Shown here: in pieces, positions 1 to 10,935 of the stretch
Layout of the letters: each line of letters opens with the position of its first letter
Numbering within the stretch: the first letter of the stretch is position 1
DNA from: Nephrocerus scutellatus
Taxonomy: Eukaryota; Arthropoda; Insecta; Diptera; Pipunculidae
Length of the DNA: 64,000 nucleotides
Assembly: GCA_947095585.1 (NCBI GenBank)
Contig: OX352766.1
Span: 22,000,939-22,064,938, forward strand
Direction: 5' to 3'
Notes under the pieces: model-generated
Databases searched by the model: none
What the model was told of the DNA's origin: nothing
What the model saw: the letters and a program-made list of their open reading frames with translations, nothing else
Position numbers and translations under genes: made by a program

Positions 1-156
1 ATTAACTTACAAAATGCATATTATAGAGCTCGTAATTTCTTGACCTTCTCAATTGCAATATATAACGCACTTATTTCGAAGTTCAATTGTTTCATCAAAG
101 GATTGTTTTAGAATTAAAAATTAAATTAAATTTGAAACTTGGAATCATTTCATAAA
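1..156 (+). repeat. Type A monomer (reference, 156 bp)
   Basis: This is a near-consensus copy of the majority unit. Diagnostic features are CTCAATTGCAATATATAACG, then CACTTATTTCGAAGTTC, then TTTCATCAAAGGATTG, then the A/T block with three AAATT steps, then GAAACTTGGAATC. Starts alternate between ATTAAC and ATGAAC among A units. A units dominate 18-27 kb and 34-48 kb. The choice of first base is arbitrary because the array is continuous. Confidence 0.95.
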
Positions 157-309
157 ATTAACTTACAAAATGCATATTATAGAGCTCGTTATTTCTTGAC
201 CTTCTCAATTGCAATATATAACGCACTTATTTCGTTCAATTGTTTCACCAAAGGATTGTTTTAGAATTAAAAATTAAATTAAATTTGAAACTTGGAATCA
301 TTTCATAAA
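157..309 (+). repeat. Type B monomer (reference, 153 bp)
   Basis: This unit differs from type A by a 3-bp loss that turns TTCGAAGTTC into TTCGTTC, removing the TTCGAA palindrome, and by CACCAAAGG in place of CATCAAAGG. The two changes nearly always travel together, so B is a true subfamily rather than repeated independent mutation. From about 50 kb onward the CACC change appears in 156-bp units that keep AAG, so the two markers can be separated. Confidence 0.95.
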
Positions 310-914
310 ATTAACTTACAAAATGCATATTATAGAGCTCGTAATTTCTTGACCTTCTCAATTGCAATATATAACGCACTTATTTCGAAGTTCAACTGTT
401 TCATCAAAGGATTGTTTTAGAATTAAAAATTAAATTAAATTTGAAACTTGGAATCATTTCATAAATGCATATTATAGAGCTCGTAATTTCTTGACCTTCT
501 CAACTGTAATATATAACGCAGTTATTTCGAAGTCCAATTGTGTCATCAAAGGACTGTTTTAGAATTAAAAATTAAATTAAATTTGAAACTTGGAATCATT
601 TCATAAAATGAACTTACAAAATGCATATTATGGAGCTCGTAATTTCTTGACCTTCTCAATTGCAATATATAACGCACTTATTTCGAAGTTCAATTGTTTC
701 ATCAAACGATTGTTTTAGAAATAAAAATTAAATTAAATTTGAAACTTGGAATCATTTCATAAAATTAACTTACAAAATGCATATTATAGAACTCGTAATT
801 TCTTGACCTTCTCAGTTGTAATATATAACTCACTTATTTCGAAGTTCAATTGTTTCATCAAAGGATTGTTTTAGAATTAAAAATTAAAATTGAAACTTGG
901 AATCATTTCATAAA

Positions 915-1054
915 ATTAACTTACAAAATGCATATTATAAAGCTCGTAATTTCTTGACCTTCTCAACTGTAATATATAACGCAGTTATTTCGAAGTCCAA
1001 TTGTGTCATCAAAGGATTGTTTTAAAATTAAAAATTCATTCAAATTTTCATAAA
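915..1054 (+). repeat. Type D monomer (reference, 140 bp)
   Basis: This short unit resembles C in its 5' part (CAACTG, CAGTTATTTCG, TCCAATTGTGTC) but its 3' end reads TTCATTCAAATTTTCAT. That end can be produced from a C-like end by a 16-bp deletion between short T runs, removing the GAAACTTGGAACC segment. The same 140-bp end recurs at 6464, 7220, 16467, 28715, 48848, 49300, 54958, 55409, 57889 and 63417, so one deletion event was copied many times. Confidence 0.9.
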
Positions 1055-1210
1055 ATTAACTTACAAAATGCATATTATAGAGCTCGTAATTTCTTGACCT
1101 TCTCAACTGTAATATGTAACGCAATTATTTCGAAGTCCAATTGTCTCATCAAAGGACTGTTTTAGAATTAAAATTTCAATCAAATTTGAAACTTGGAACC
1201 ATTTCATTAA
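1055..1210 (+). repeat. Type C monomer (reference, 156 bp)
   Basis: This is a diverged subfamily. It carries CAACTG for CAATTG, TAATATGTAACGCAATTATT, TCCAATTGTGTC or TCCAATTGTCTC, GGACTG, ATTTCAATCAAATTTG in place of the AAATT run, and GGAACC for GGAATC. C units occur in clusters at about 1055-1366, 7360-7827, 16607-17758, 27787-28098, 28855-34130 and 38794-40487. I saw none in 17915-27484 or after 40644. Confidence 0.93.
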
Positions 1211-1678
1211 ATTAACTTACAAAATGCATATTATAGAGCTCGTAATTTCTTGACCTTCTCAACTGTAATATGTAACGCAATTATTTCGAAGTTCAATTGT
1301 GTCATCAAAGGACTGTTTTAGAATTAAAATTTCAAGCAAATTTGAAACTTGGAACCATTTCATAAAATTAACTTACAAAATGCATATTATAGAGCTCGTA
1401 ATTTCTTGACCTTCTCAATTGCAATATATAACGCACTTATTTCGAAGTTCAATTGTTTCATCAAAGGATTGTTTTAGAATTAAAAATTAAATTAAATTTG
1501 AAACTTGGAATCATTTCATAAAATTAACTTACAAAATGCATATTATAGAGCTCGTAATTTCTTGACCTTCTCAATTGCAATATATAACGCACTTATTTCG
1601 AAGTTCAATTGTTTCATCAAAGGATTGTTTTAGAATTAAAAATTAAATTAAATTTGAAACTTGGAATCATTTCATAAA

Positions 1679-3076
1679 ATGAACATTCAAAATGCATATT
1701 ATAGAGCTCGTAATTTCTTGACCTTCTCAATTGCAATATATAACGCACTTATTTCGAAGTTCAATTGTTTCATCAAAGGACTGTTTTAGAATTAAAAATT
1801 AAATTAAATTTGAAACTTGGAATCATTTCATAAAATGAACATACAAAATGCATATTTTAGAGCTCGTAATTTCTTGACCATCTCAACTGTAATATGTAAC
1901 GCAATTATTTCGAAGTCCAATTGTGTCATCAAAGGACTGTTTTAGAATTAAAAATTAAATTAAATTTGAAACTTGGAATCATTTCATAAAATTAACTTAC
2001 AAAATGCATATTATAGAGCTCGTAATTTCTTGACCTTCGCAATTGCAATATATAACGCACTTATTTCGAAGTTCAATTGTTTCATCAAAGGATTGTTTTA
2101 GAATTAAAAATTAAATTAAATTTGAAACTTGGAATCATTTCATAAAATTAACTTACAAAATGCATATTATAGAGCTCGTAATTTCTTGACCTTCTCAATT
2201 GCAATATATAACGCACTTATTTCGAAGTTCAATTGTTTCATCAAAGGATTGTTTTAGAATTAAAAATTAAATTAAATTTGAAACTTGGAATCATTTCATA
2301 AAATGAACTTACAAAATGCATATTATAGAGCTCGTAATTTCTTGACCTTCTCAATTGCAATATATAACGCACTTATTTCGAAGTTCAATTGTTTCATCAA
2401 AGGATTGTTTTAGAATTAAAAATTAAATTAAATTTGAAACTTGGAATCATTTCATAAAATGAACTTACAAAATGCATATTATAGAGCTCGTAATTTCTTG
2501 ACCTTCTCAATTGCAATATATAACGCACTTATTTCGTTCAATTGTTTCACCAAAGGATTGTTTTAGAATTAAAAATTAAATTAAATTTGAAACTTGGAAT
2601 CATTTCATAAAATGAACTTACAAAATGCATATTATAGAGCTCGTAATTTCTTGACCTTCTCAATTGCAATATATAACGCACTTATTTCGAAGTTCAATTG
2701 TTTCATCAAAGGATTGTTTTAGAATTAAAAATTAAATTAAATTTGAAACTTGGAATCATTTCATAAAATGAACTTACAAAATGCATATTATAGAGCTCGT
2801 AATTTCTTGACCTTCTCAATTGCAATATATAACGCACTTATTTCGTTCAATTGTTTCACCAAAGGATTGTTTTAGAATTAAAAATTCAATCAAATTTGAA
2901 ACTTGGAACCATTTTATAAAATTAGCTCACAAAATGCATATTATAGAGCTCGTAATTTCTTGACCTTCTCAATTGCAATATATAACGCACTTATTTCGAA
3001 GTTCAATTGTTTCATCAAAGGATTGTTTTAGAATTAAAAATTAAATTAAATTTGAAACTTGGAATCATTTCATAAA
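1679..3076. repeat. Higher-order repeat copy 1, nine monomers, 1398 bp
   Basis: Units start at 1679, 1835, 1991, 2147, 2303, 2459, 2612, 2768 and 2921: seven of 156 bp and two of 153 bp. Private markers are ATGAACATTC at the start, GCATATTTTAG with GACCATCTC in the second unit, CTTCGCAATTGC in the third, and ATTAGCTCAC opening the ninth. All return 1398 bp later. Confidence 0.93.
2303..2413 (+). other. Representative 36-codon open frame inside an ATGAAC monomer (not called a gene)
   Basis: In units that start ATGAAC, an open frame runs from unit position 1 to the TAG at 109-111, giving 36 residues beginning MNLQNAYYRARNFL and ending IKGLF. B units delete AAG in frame, giving 35 residues. D and G units replace TAG with TAA at the same place. 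ATTAAC units have the same open frame without the ATG. Most subtype differences inside it are amino-acid changing (I to T or V, A to V, F to S or V, A to S), which is not the pattern of a protein under purifying selection. No ribosome-binding or promoter context distinguishes it. I regard it as an accidental frame in satellite DNA. Confidence 0.35.
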
Positions 3077-4474
3077 ATGAACATTCAAAATGCATATTAT
3101 AGAGCTCGTAATTTCTTGACCTTCTCAATTGCAATATATAACGCACTTATTTCGAAGTTCAATTGTTTCATCAAAGGACTGTTTTAGAATTAAAAATTAA
3201 ATTAAATTTGAAACTTGGAATCATTTCATAAAATGAACATACAAAATGCATATTTTAGAGCTCGTAATTTCTTGACCATCTCAACTGTAATATGTAACGC
3301 AATTATTTCGAAGTCCAATTGTGTCATCAAAGGACTGTTTTAGAATTAAAAATTAAATTAAATTTGAAACTTGGAATCATTTCATAAAATTAACTTACAA
3401 AATGCATATTATAGAGCTCGTAATTTCTTGACCTTCGCAATTGCAATATATAACGCACTTATTTCGAAGTTCAATTGTTTCATCAAAGGATTGTTTTAGA
3501 ATTAAAAATTAAATTAAATTTGAAACTTGGAATCATTTCATAAAATTAACTTACAAAATGCATATTATAGAGCTCGTAATTTCTTGACCTTCTCAATTGC
3601 AATATATAACGCACTTATTTCGAAGTTCAATTGTTTCATCAAAGGATTGTTTTAGAATTAAAAATTAAATTAAATTTGAAACTTGGAATCATTTCATAAA
3701 ATGAACTTACAAAATGCATATTATAGAGCTCGTAATTTCTTGACCTTCTCAATTGCAATATATAACGCACTTATTTCGAAGTTCAATTGTTTCATCAAAG
3801 GATTGTTTTAGAATTAAAAATTAAATTAAATTTGAAACTTGGAATCATTTCATAAAATGAACTTACAAAATGCATATTATAGAGCTCGTAATTTCTTGAC
3901 CTTCTCAATTGCAATATATAACGCACTTATTTCGTTCAATTGTTTCACCAAAGGATTGTTTTAGAATTAAAAATTAAATTAAATTTGAAACTTGGAATCA
4001 TTTCATAAAATGAACTTACAAAATGCATATTATAGAGCTCGTAATTTCTTGACCTTCTCAATTGCAATATATAACGCACTTATTTCGAAGTTCAATTGTT
4101 TCATCAAAGGATTGTTTTAGAATTAAAAATTAAATTAAATTTGAAACTTGGAATCATTTCATAAAATGAACTTACAAAATGCATATTATAGAGCTCGTAA
4201 TTTCTAGACCTTCTCAATTGCAATATATAACGCACTTATTTCGTTCAATTGTTTCACCAAAGGATTGTTTTAGAATTAAAAATTCAATCAAATTTGAAAC
4301 TTGGAACCATTTTATAAAATTAGCTCACAAAATGCATATTATAGAGCTCGTAATTTCTCGACCTTCTTAACTGTAATATGTAACGCACTTATTTCTATGT
4401 TCTATTGTGTCATCAAAGGACTGTTTTAGAATTAAAAATTCAATCAAATTTGAAACTTGGAACCATTTCATAAA
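3077..4474. repeat. Higher-order repeat copy 2, nine monomers, 1398 bp
   Basis: This repeats 1679-3076 unit for unit with the same private markers. Differences are a single base in the unit at 4166 (TTTCTAGACC) and a diverged ninth unit at 4319 (TTTCTCGACCTTCTTAACTG, TTTCTATGTTCTATTG). The ninth unit instead matches the last unit of the next copy, so the exchange that made this copy had a boundary inside the repeat. Confidence 0.92.
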
Positions 4475-5716
4475 ATTAACTTACAAAATGCATATTATAG
4501 AGCTCGTAATTTCTTGACCTTCTCAATTGCAATATATAACGCACTTATTTCGAAGTTCAATTGTTTCATCAAAGGATTGTTTTAGAATTAAAAATTAAAT
4601 TAAATTTGAAACTTGGAATCATTTCATAAAATTAACTTACAAAATGCATATTATAGAGCTCGTAATTTCTTGACCTTCGCAATTGCAATATATAACGCAC
4701 TTATTTCGAAGTTCAATTGTTTCATCAAAGGATTGTTTTAGAATTAAAAATTAAATTAAATTTGAAACTTGGAATCATTTCATAAAATTAACTTACAAAA
4801 TGCATATTATAGAGCTCGTAATTTCTTGACCTTCTCAATTGCAATATATAACGCACTTATTTCGAAGTTCAATTGTTTCATCAAAGGATTGTTTTAGAAT
4901 TAAAAATTAAATTAAATTTGAAACTTGGAATCATTTCATAAAATGAACTTACAAAATGCATATTATAGAGCTCGTAATTTCTTGACCTTCTCAATTGCAA
5001 TATATAACGCACTTATTTCGAAGTTCAATTGTTTCATCAAAGGATTGTTTTAGAATTAAAAATTAAATTAAATTTGAAACTTGGAATCATTTCATAAAAT
5101 GAACTTACAAAATGCATATTATAGAGCTCGTAATTTCTTGACCTTCTCAATTGCAATATATAACGCACTTATTTCGTTCAATTGTTTCACCAAAGGATTG
5201 TTTTAGAATTAAAAATTAAATTAAATTTGAAACTTGGAATCATTTCATAAAATGAACTTACAAAATGCATATTATAGAGCTCGTAATTTCTTGACCTTCT
5301 CAATTGCAATATATAACGCACTTATTTCGAAGTTCAATTGTTTCATCAAAGGATTGTTTTAGAATTAAAAATTAAATTAAATTTGAAACTTGGAATCATT
5401 TCATAAAATGAACTTACAAAATGCATATTATAGAGCTCGTAATTTCTTGACCTTCTCAATTGCAATATATAACGCACTTATTTCGTTCAATTGTTTCACC
5501 AAAGGATTGTTTTAGAATTAAAAATTCAATCAAATTTGAAACTTGGAACCATTTTATAAAATTAGCTCACAAAATGCATATTATAGAGCTCGTAATTTCT
5601 CGACCTTCTTAACTGTAATATGTAACGCACTTATTTCTATGTTCTATTGTGTCATCAAAGGACTGTTTTAGAATTAAAAATTCAATCAAATTTGAAACTT
5701 GGAACCATTTCATAAA
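4475..5716. repeat. Higher-order repeat copy 3, eight monomers, 1242 bp
   Basis: The order from the CTTCGCAATTGC unit (4631) to the TTTCTCGACC unit (5561) matches 3389-4474 with an offset of 1242 bp. The copy lacks one unit relative to copies 1 and 2, whose first two units are replaced here by one plain A unit. The last unit carries the rare TTTCTATGTTCTATTG change shared with 4319 and 14503. Confidence 0.9.
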
Positions 5717-8136
5717 ATTAACTTACAAAATGCATATTATAGAGCTCGTAATTTCTTGACCTTCTCAATTGCAATATATAACGCACTTATTTCGAAGTTC
5801 AATTGTTTCATCAAAGGATTGTTTTAGAATTAAAAATTAAATTAAATTTGAAACTTGGAATCATTTCATAAAATTAACTTACAAAATGCATATTATAGAG
5901 CTCGTAATTTCTTGACCTTCTCAATTGCAATATATAACGCACTTATTTCGAAGTTCAATTGTTTCATCAGAGGATTGTTTTAGAATTAAAAATTAAATTA
6001 AATTTGAAACTTGGAATCATTTCATAAAATGAACATACAAAATGCATATTATAGAGCTCGTTATTTCTTGACCTTCTCAATTGCAATATATAACGCACTT
6101 ATTTCGTTCAATTGTTTCACCAAAGGATTGTTTTAGAATTAAAAATTAAATTAAATTTGAAACTTGGAATCATTTCATAAAATTAACTTACAAAATGCAT
6201 ATTATAGAGCTCGTAATTTCTTGACCTTCTCAATTGCAATATATAACGCACTTATTTCGAAGTTCAATTGTTTCATCAAAGGATTGTTTTAGAATTAAAA
6301 ATTAAATTAATTTTGAAACTTGGAATCATTTCATAAATGCATATTATAGAGCTCATAATTTCTTGACCTTCTCAACTGTAATATATAACGCAGTTATTTC
6401 GAAGTCCAATTGTGTCATCAAAGGACTGTTTTATAATTAAAAATTCATTCAAATTTTCATAAAATTAACTTACAAAATGCATATTATAGAGCTCGTAATT
6501 TCTTGACCTTCTCAATTGCAATATATAACGCACTTATTTCGAAGTCCAATTGTGTCATCAAAGGACTGTTTTATAATTAAAAATTCATTCAAATTTTCAT
6601 AAAATGAACTTACAAAATGCATATTATGGAGCTCGTAATTTCTTGACCTTCTCAATTGCAATATATAACGCACTTATTTCGAAGTTCAATTGTTTCATCA
6701 AAGGATTGTTTTAGAATTAAAAATTAAATTTGAAACTTGGAATCATTTCATAAAATTAACTTACAAAATGCATATTATAGAGCTCGTAATTTCTTGACCT
6801 TCTCAGTTGTAATATATAACTCACTTATTTCGAAGTTCAATTGTTTCATCAAAGGATTGTTTTAGAATTAAAAATTAAATTAAATTTGAAACTTGGAATC
6901 ATTTCATAAAATTAACTTACAAAATGCATATTATAGAGCTCGTAATTTCTTGACCTTCTCAATTGCAATATATAACGCACTTATTTCGAAGTTCAATTGT
7001 TTCATCAAAGGATTGTTTTAGAATTAAAAATTAAATTAAATTTGAAACTTGGAATCATTTCATAAAATGAACATACAAAATGCATATTATAGAGCTCGTT
7101 ATTTCTTGACCTTCTCAATTGCAATATATAACGCACTTATTTCGTTCAATTGTTTCACCAAAGGATTGTTTTAGAATTAAAAATTAAATTAAATTTGAAA
7201 CTTGGAATCATTTCATAAAATTAACTTACAAAATGCATATTTTAGAGCTCGTAATTTCTTGACCTTCTCAACTGTAATATATAACGCAGTTATTTCGAAG
7301 TCCAATTGTGTCATCAAAGGACTGTTTTAAAATTAAAAATTCATTCAAATTTTCATAAAATTAACTTACAAAATGCATATTATAGAGCTCGTAATTTCTT
7401 GACCTTCTCAACTGTAATATGTGACGCAATTATTTCGAAGTCCAATTGTCTCATCAAAGGACTGTTTTAGAATTAAAATTTCAATCAAATTTGAAACTTG
7501 GAACCATTTCATAAAATTAACTTACAAAATGCATATTATAGAGCTCGTAATTTCTTGACCTTCTCAACTATAATATGTAACGCAATTATTTCGAAGTCCA
7601 AATGTGTCATCAAAAAACTGTTTTAGAATTAAAATTTCAATCAAATTTGAAACTTGGAACCATTTCATAAAATTAGCTTACAAAATGCATATTATAGAGC
7701 TCGTAATTTCTTGACCTTCTCAACTGTAATATGTAACGCAATTATTTCGAAGTCCAATTGTGTCATAAAAGGACTGTTTTAGAATTAAAATTTCAATCAA
7801 ATTTGAAACTTGGAACCATTTCATAAAATTAACTTACAAAATGCATATTATAGAGTTCGTAATTTCTTGACCTTCTCAATTGCAATATATAACGCACTTA
7901 TTTCGAAGTTCAATTGTTTCATCAAATGATTGTTTTAGAATTAAAAATTAAATTAAATTTGAAACTTGGAATCATTTCATAAAATTAACTTACAAAATGC
8001 ATATTATAGAGTTCGTAATTTCTTGACCTTCTCAATTGCAATATATAACGCACTTATTTCGTTCAATTGTTTCACCAAAGGATTGTTTTAGAATTAAAAA
8101 TTAAATTAAATTTGAAACTTGGAATCACTTCATAAA
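4631..8136. repeat. Segmental duplication within the array, copy 1
   Basis: This stretch is repeated at 13573-17376. Anchors are CTTCGCAATTGC (4631/13573), TTTCTCGACC (5561/14503), AATTAATTTTGAAAC before a 14-bp deletion (6311/15253), ATTATGGAGCTC (6604/15546), ATATGTGACGC (7360/16607), ATTAGCTTAC (7672/16919) and AGAGTTCG (7828 and 7984/17075 and 17231). The offset is 8942 bp up to the E unit at 6755, then 9247 bp after it. The 305-bp step is two monomers gained in copy 2 or lost here. Confidence 0.88.
6337..6463. repeat. 127-bp monomer with two deletions
   Basis: This D-type unit has the 16-bp 3' deletion and also the 14-bp loss at its left edge, where CATAAA joins ATGCAT directly. It carries CTCATAATTTC, a CpG-to-CpA change. 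The matching unit at 15279-15405 has the same structure, so the double deletion predates the segmental duplication. Confidence 0.85.
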
Positions 8137-10935
8137 ATTAACTTACAAAATGCATATTATAGAGTTCGTAATTTCTTGACCTTCGCAATTGCAATATATA
8201 ACGCACTTATTTCGAAGTTCAATTGTTTCATCAAAGGATTGTTTTAGAATTAAAAATTAAATTAAATTTGAAACTTGGAATCATTTCATAAAATTAACTT
8301 ACAAAATGAATATTATAGAGCTCGTAATTTCTTGACCTTCTCAATTGCAATATATAACGCACTTATTTCGAAGTTCAATTGTTTCATCAAAGGATTGTTT
8401 TAGAATTAAAAATTAAATTAAATTTGAAACTTGGAATCATTTCATAAAATGAACATACAAAATGCATATTATAGAGCTCGTTATTTCTTGACCTTCTCAA
8501 TTGCAATATATAACGCACTTATTTCGAAGTTCAATTGTTTCATCACAGGATTGTTTTAGAATTAAAAATTAAATTAAATTTGAAACTTGGAATCATTTCA
8601 TAAAATTAACTTACAAAATGCATATTATAGAGCTCGTAATTTCTTGACCTTCTCAATTGCAATATATAACGCACTTATTTCGTTCAATTGTTTCACCAAA
8701 GGATTGTTTTAGAATTAAAAATTTAATTAAATTTGAAACTTGGAATCATTTCATAAAATGAACTTACAAAATGCATATTATAGAGCTCGTAATTTCTTGA
8801 CCTTCTCAGTTGTAATATATAACTCACTTATTTCGAAGTTCAATTGTTTCATCAAAGGATTGTTTTAGAATTAAAAATTAAATTAAATTTGAAACTTGGA
8901 ATCATTTCATAAAATGAACATACAAAATGCATATTATAGAGCTCGTAATTTCTTGACCTTCGCAATTGCAATATATAACGCACTTATTTCGAAGTTCAAT
9001 TGTTTCATCAAAGGATTGTTTTAGAATTAAAAATTAAATTAAATTTGAATCTTGGAATCACTTCATAAAATTAACTTACAAAATGCATATTATAGAGTTC
9101 GTAATTTCTTGACCTTCGCAATTGCAATATATAACGCACTTATTTCGAAGTTCAATTGTTTCATCAAAGGATTGTTTTAGAATTAAAAATTAAATTAAAT
9201 TTGAAACTTGGAATCATTTCATAAAATTAACTTACAAAATGAATATTATAGAGCTCGTAATTTCTTGACCTTCTCAATTGCAATATATAACGCACTTATT
9301 TCGAAGTTCAATTGTTTCATCAAAGGATTGTTTTAGAATTAAAAATTAAATTAAATTTGAAACTTGGAATCATTTCATAAAATTAACTTACAAAATGCAT
9401 ATTATAGAGCTCGTAATTTCTTGACCTTCTCAATTGCAATATATAACGCACTTATTTCGTTCAATTGTTTCACCAAAGGATTGTTTTAGAATTAAAAATT
9501 TAATTAAATTTGAAACTTGGAATCATTTCATAAAATGAACTTACAAAATGCATATTATAGAGCTCGTAATTTCTTGACCTTCTCAGTTGTAATATATAAC
9601 TCACTTATTTCGAAGTTCAATTGTTTCATCAAAGGATTGTTTTAGAATTAAAAATTAAATTAAATTTGAAACTTGGAATTATTTCATAAAATTAACTTAC
9701 AAAATGCATATTATAGAGCTCGTAATTTCTTGACCTTCTCAGTTGTAATATATAACTCACTTATTTCGAAGTTCAATTGTTTCATCAAAGGATTGTTTTA
9801 GAATTAAAAATTAAATTAAATTTGAAACTTGGAATCATTTCATAAAATTAACTTACAAAATGCATATTATAGAGCTCGTAATTTCTTGACCTTCTCAATT
9901 GCAATATATAACGCACTTATTTCGAAGTTCAATTGTTTCATCAAAGGATTGTTTTAGAATTAAAAATTAAATTAAATTTGAAACTTGGAATCATTTCATA
10001 AAATGAACATACAAAATGCATATTATAGAGCTCGTTATTTCTTGACCTTCTCAATTGCAATATATAACGCACTTATTTCGAAGTTCAATTGTTTCATCAA
10101 AGGATTGTTTTAGAATTAAAAATTAAATTAAATTTGAAAATTGGAATCATTTCATAAAATGAACATACAAAATGCATATTATAGAGCTCGTTATTTCTTG
10201 ACCTTCTCAATTGCAATATATAACGCACTTATTTCGAAGTTCAATTGTTTCATCAAAGGATTGTTTTAGAATTAAAAATTAAATTAAATTTGAAACTTGG
10301 AATCATTTCATAAAATTAACTTACAAAATGCATATTATAGAGCTCGTAATTTCTTGACCTTCTCAATTGCAATATATAACGCACTTATTTCGTTCAATTG
10401 TTTCACCAAAGGATTGTTTTAGAATTAAAAATTTAATTAAATTTGAAACTTGGAATCATTTCATAAAATGAACTTACAAAATGCATATTATAGAGCTCGT
10501 AATTTCTTGACCTTCTCAGTTGTAATATATAACTCACTTATTTCGAAGTTCAATTGTTTCATCAAAGGATTGTTTTAGAATTAAAAATTAAATTAAATTT
10601 GAAACTTGGAATCATTTCATAAAATTAACTTACAAAATGCATATTATAGAGCTCGTAATTTCTTGACCTTCTCAGTTGTAATATATAACTCACTTATTTC
10701 GAAGTTCAATTGTTTCATCAAAGGATTGTTTTAGAATTAAAAATTAAATTAAATTTGAAACTTGGAATCATTTCATAAAATTAACTTACAAAATGCATAT
10801 TATAGAGCTCGTAATTTCTTGACCTTCTCAGTTGTAATATATAACTCACTTATTTCGAAGTTCAATTGTTTCATCAAAGGATTGTTTTAGAATTAAAAAT
10901 TAAATTAAATTTGAAACTTGGAATCATTTCATAAA
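8137..10935. repeat. A/B/E domain with irregular 5- and 6-mer repeats
   Basis: Units follow the motif of an A unit with ATGAACATAC and CGTTATTTC, then B with AATTTAATTAAATTTG, then E with ATGAAC. The B unit with that mark starts at 8605, 9382 and 10315, spacings of 777 and 933 bp (five and six monomers). AGAGTTCG with CTTCGCAATTGC and the following AAATGAATATT unit occur at 8137/8293 and 9070/9226. Repeated unequal exchange among a few unit types explains the pattern. Confidence 0.85.
8758..8913 (+). repeat. Type E monomer (reference, 156 bp)
   Basis: This subtype is marked by CTCAGTTGTAATATATAACTCACTT where type A has CAATTGCAAT and AACGCACTT. The rest is A-like. E units are frequent in 8758-13572 and from 51436 to the window end, and rare between about 17 and 27 kb. 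A 151-bp form exists, annotated separately. Confidence 0.92.

Larger units (their letters stand above)
1..1678. repeat. Mixed-subtype segment
   Basis: Unit starts are 1, 157, 310, 465, 608, 764, 915, 1055, 1211, 1367 and 1523. The order is A, B, A, a 143-bp unit, A, short E-like, D, C, C, A, A. The unit at 465 lacks 14 bp at its left end, where CATAAA runs straight into ATGCAT. The same 14-bp deletion recurs at 6337 and 15279, and TATGGAGCTC at 608 recurs at 6604 and 15546. This stretch is therefore a third, shortened relative of the segmental duplication at 4631 and 13573. Confidence 0.8.

Noticed and set aside
4179..4370. A 63-codon open frame on the + strand
   Set aside because: It exists only because one base change in the unit at 4166 (TTTCTAGACC for TTTCTTGACC) removes the TGA that normally closes this frame after ten codons. 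The frame crosses a monomer boundary and repeats the same nine-residue start at its end. It is satellite sequence, not a gene.
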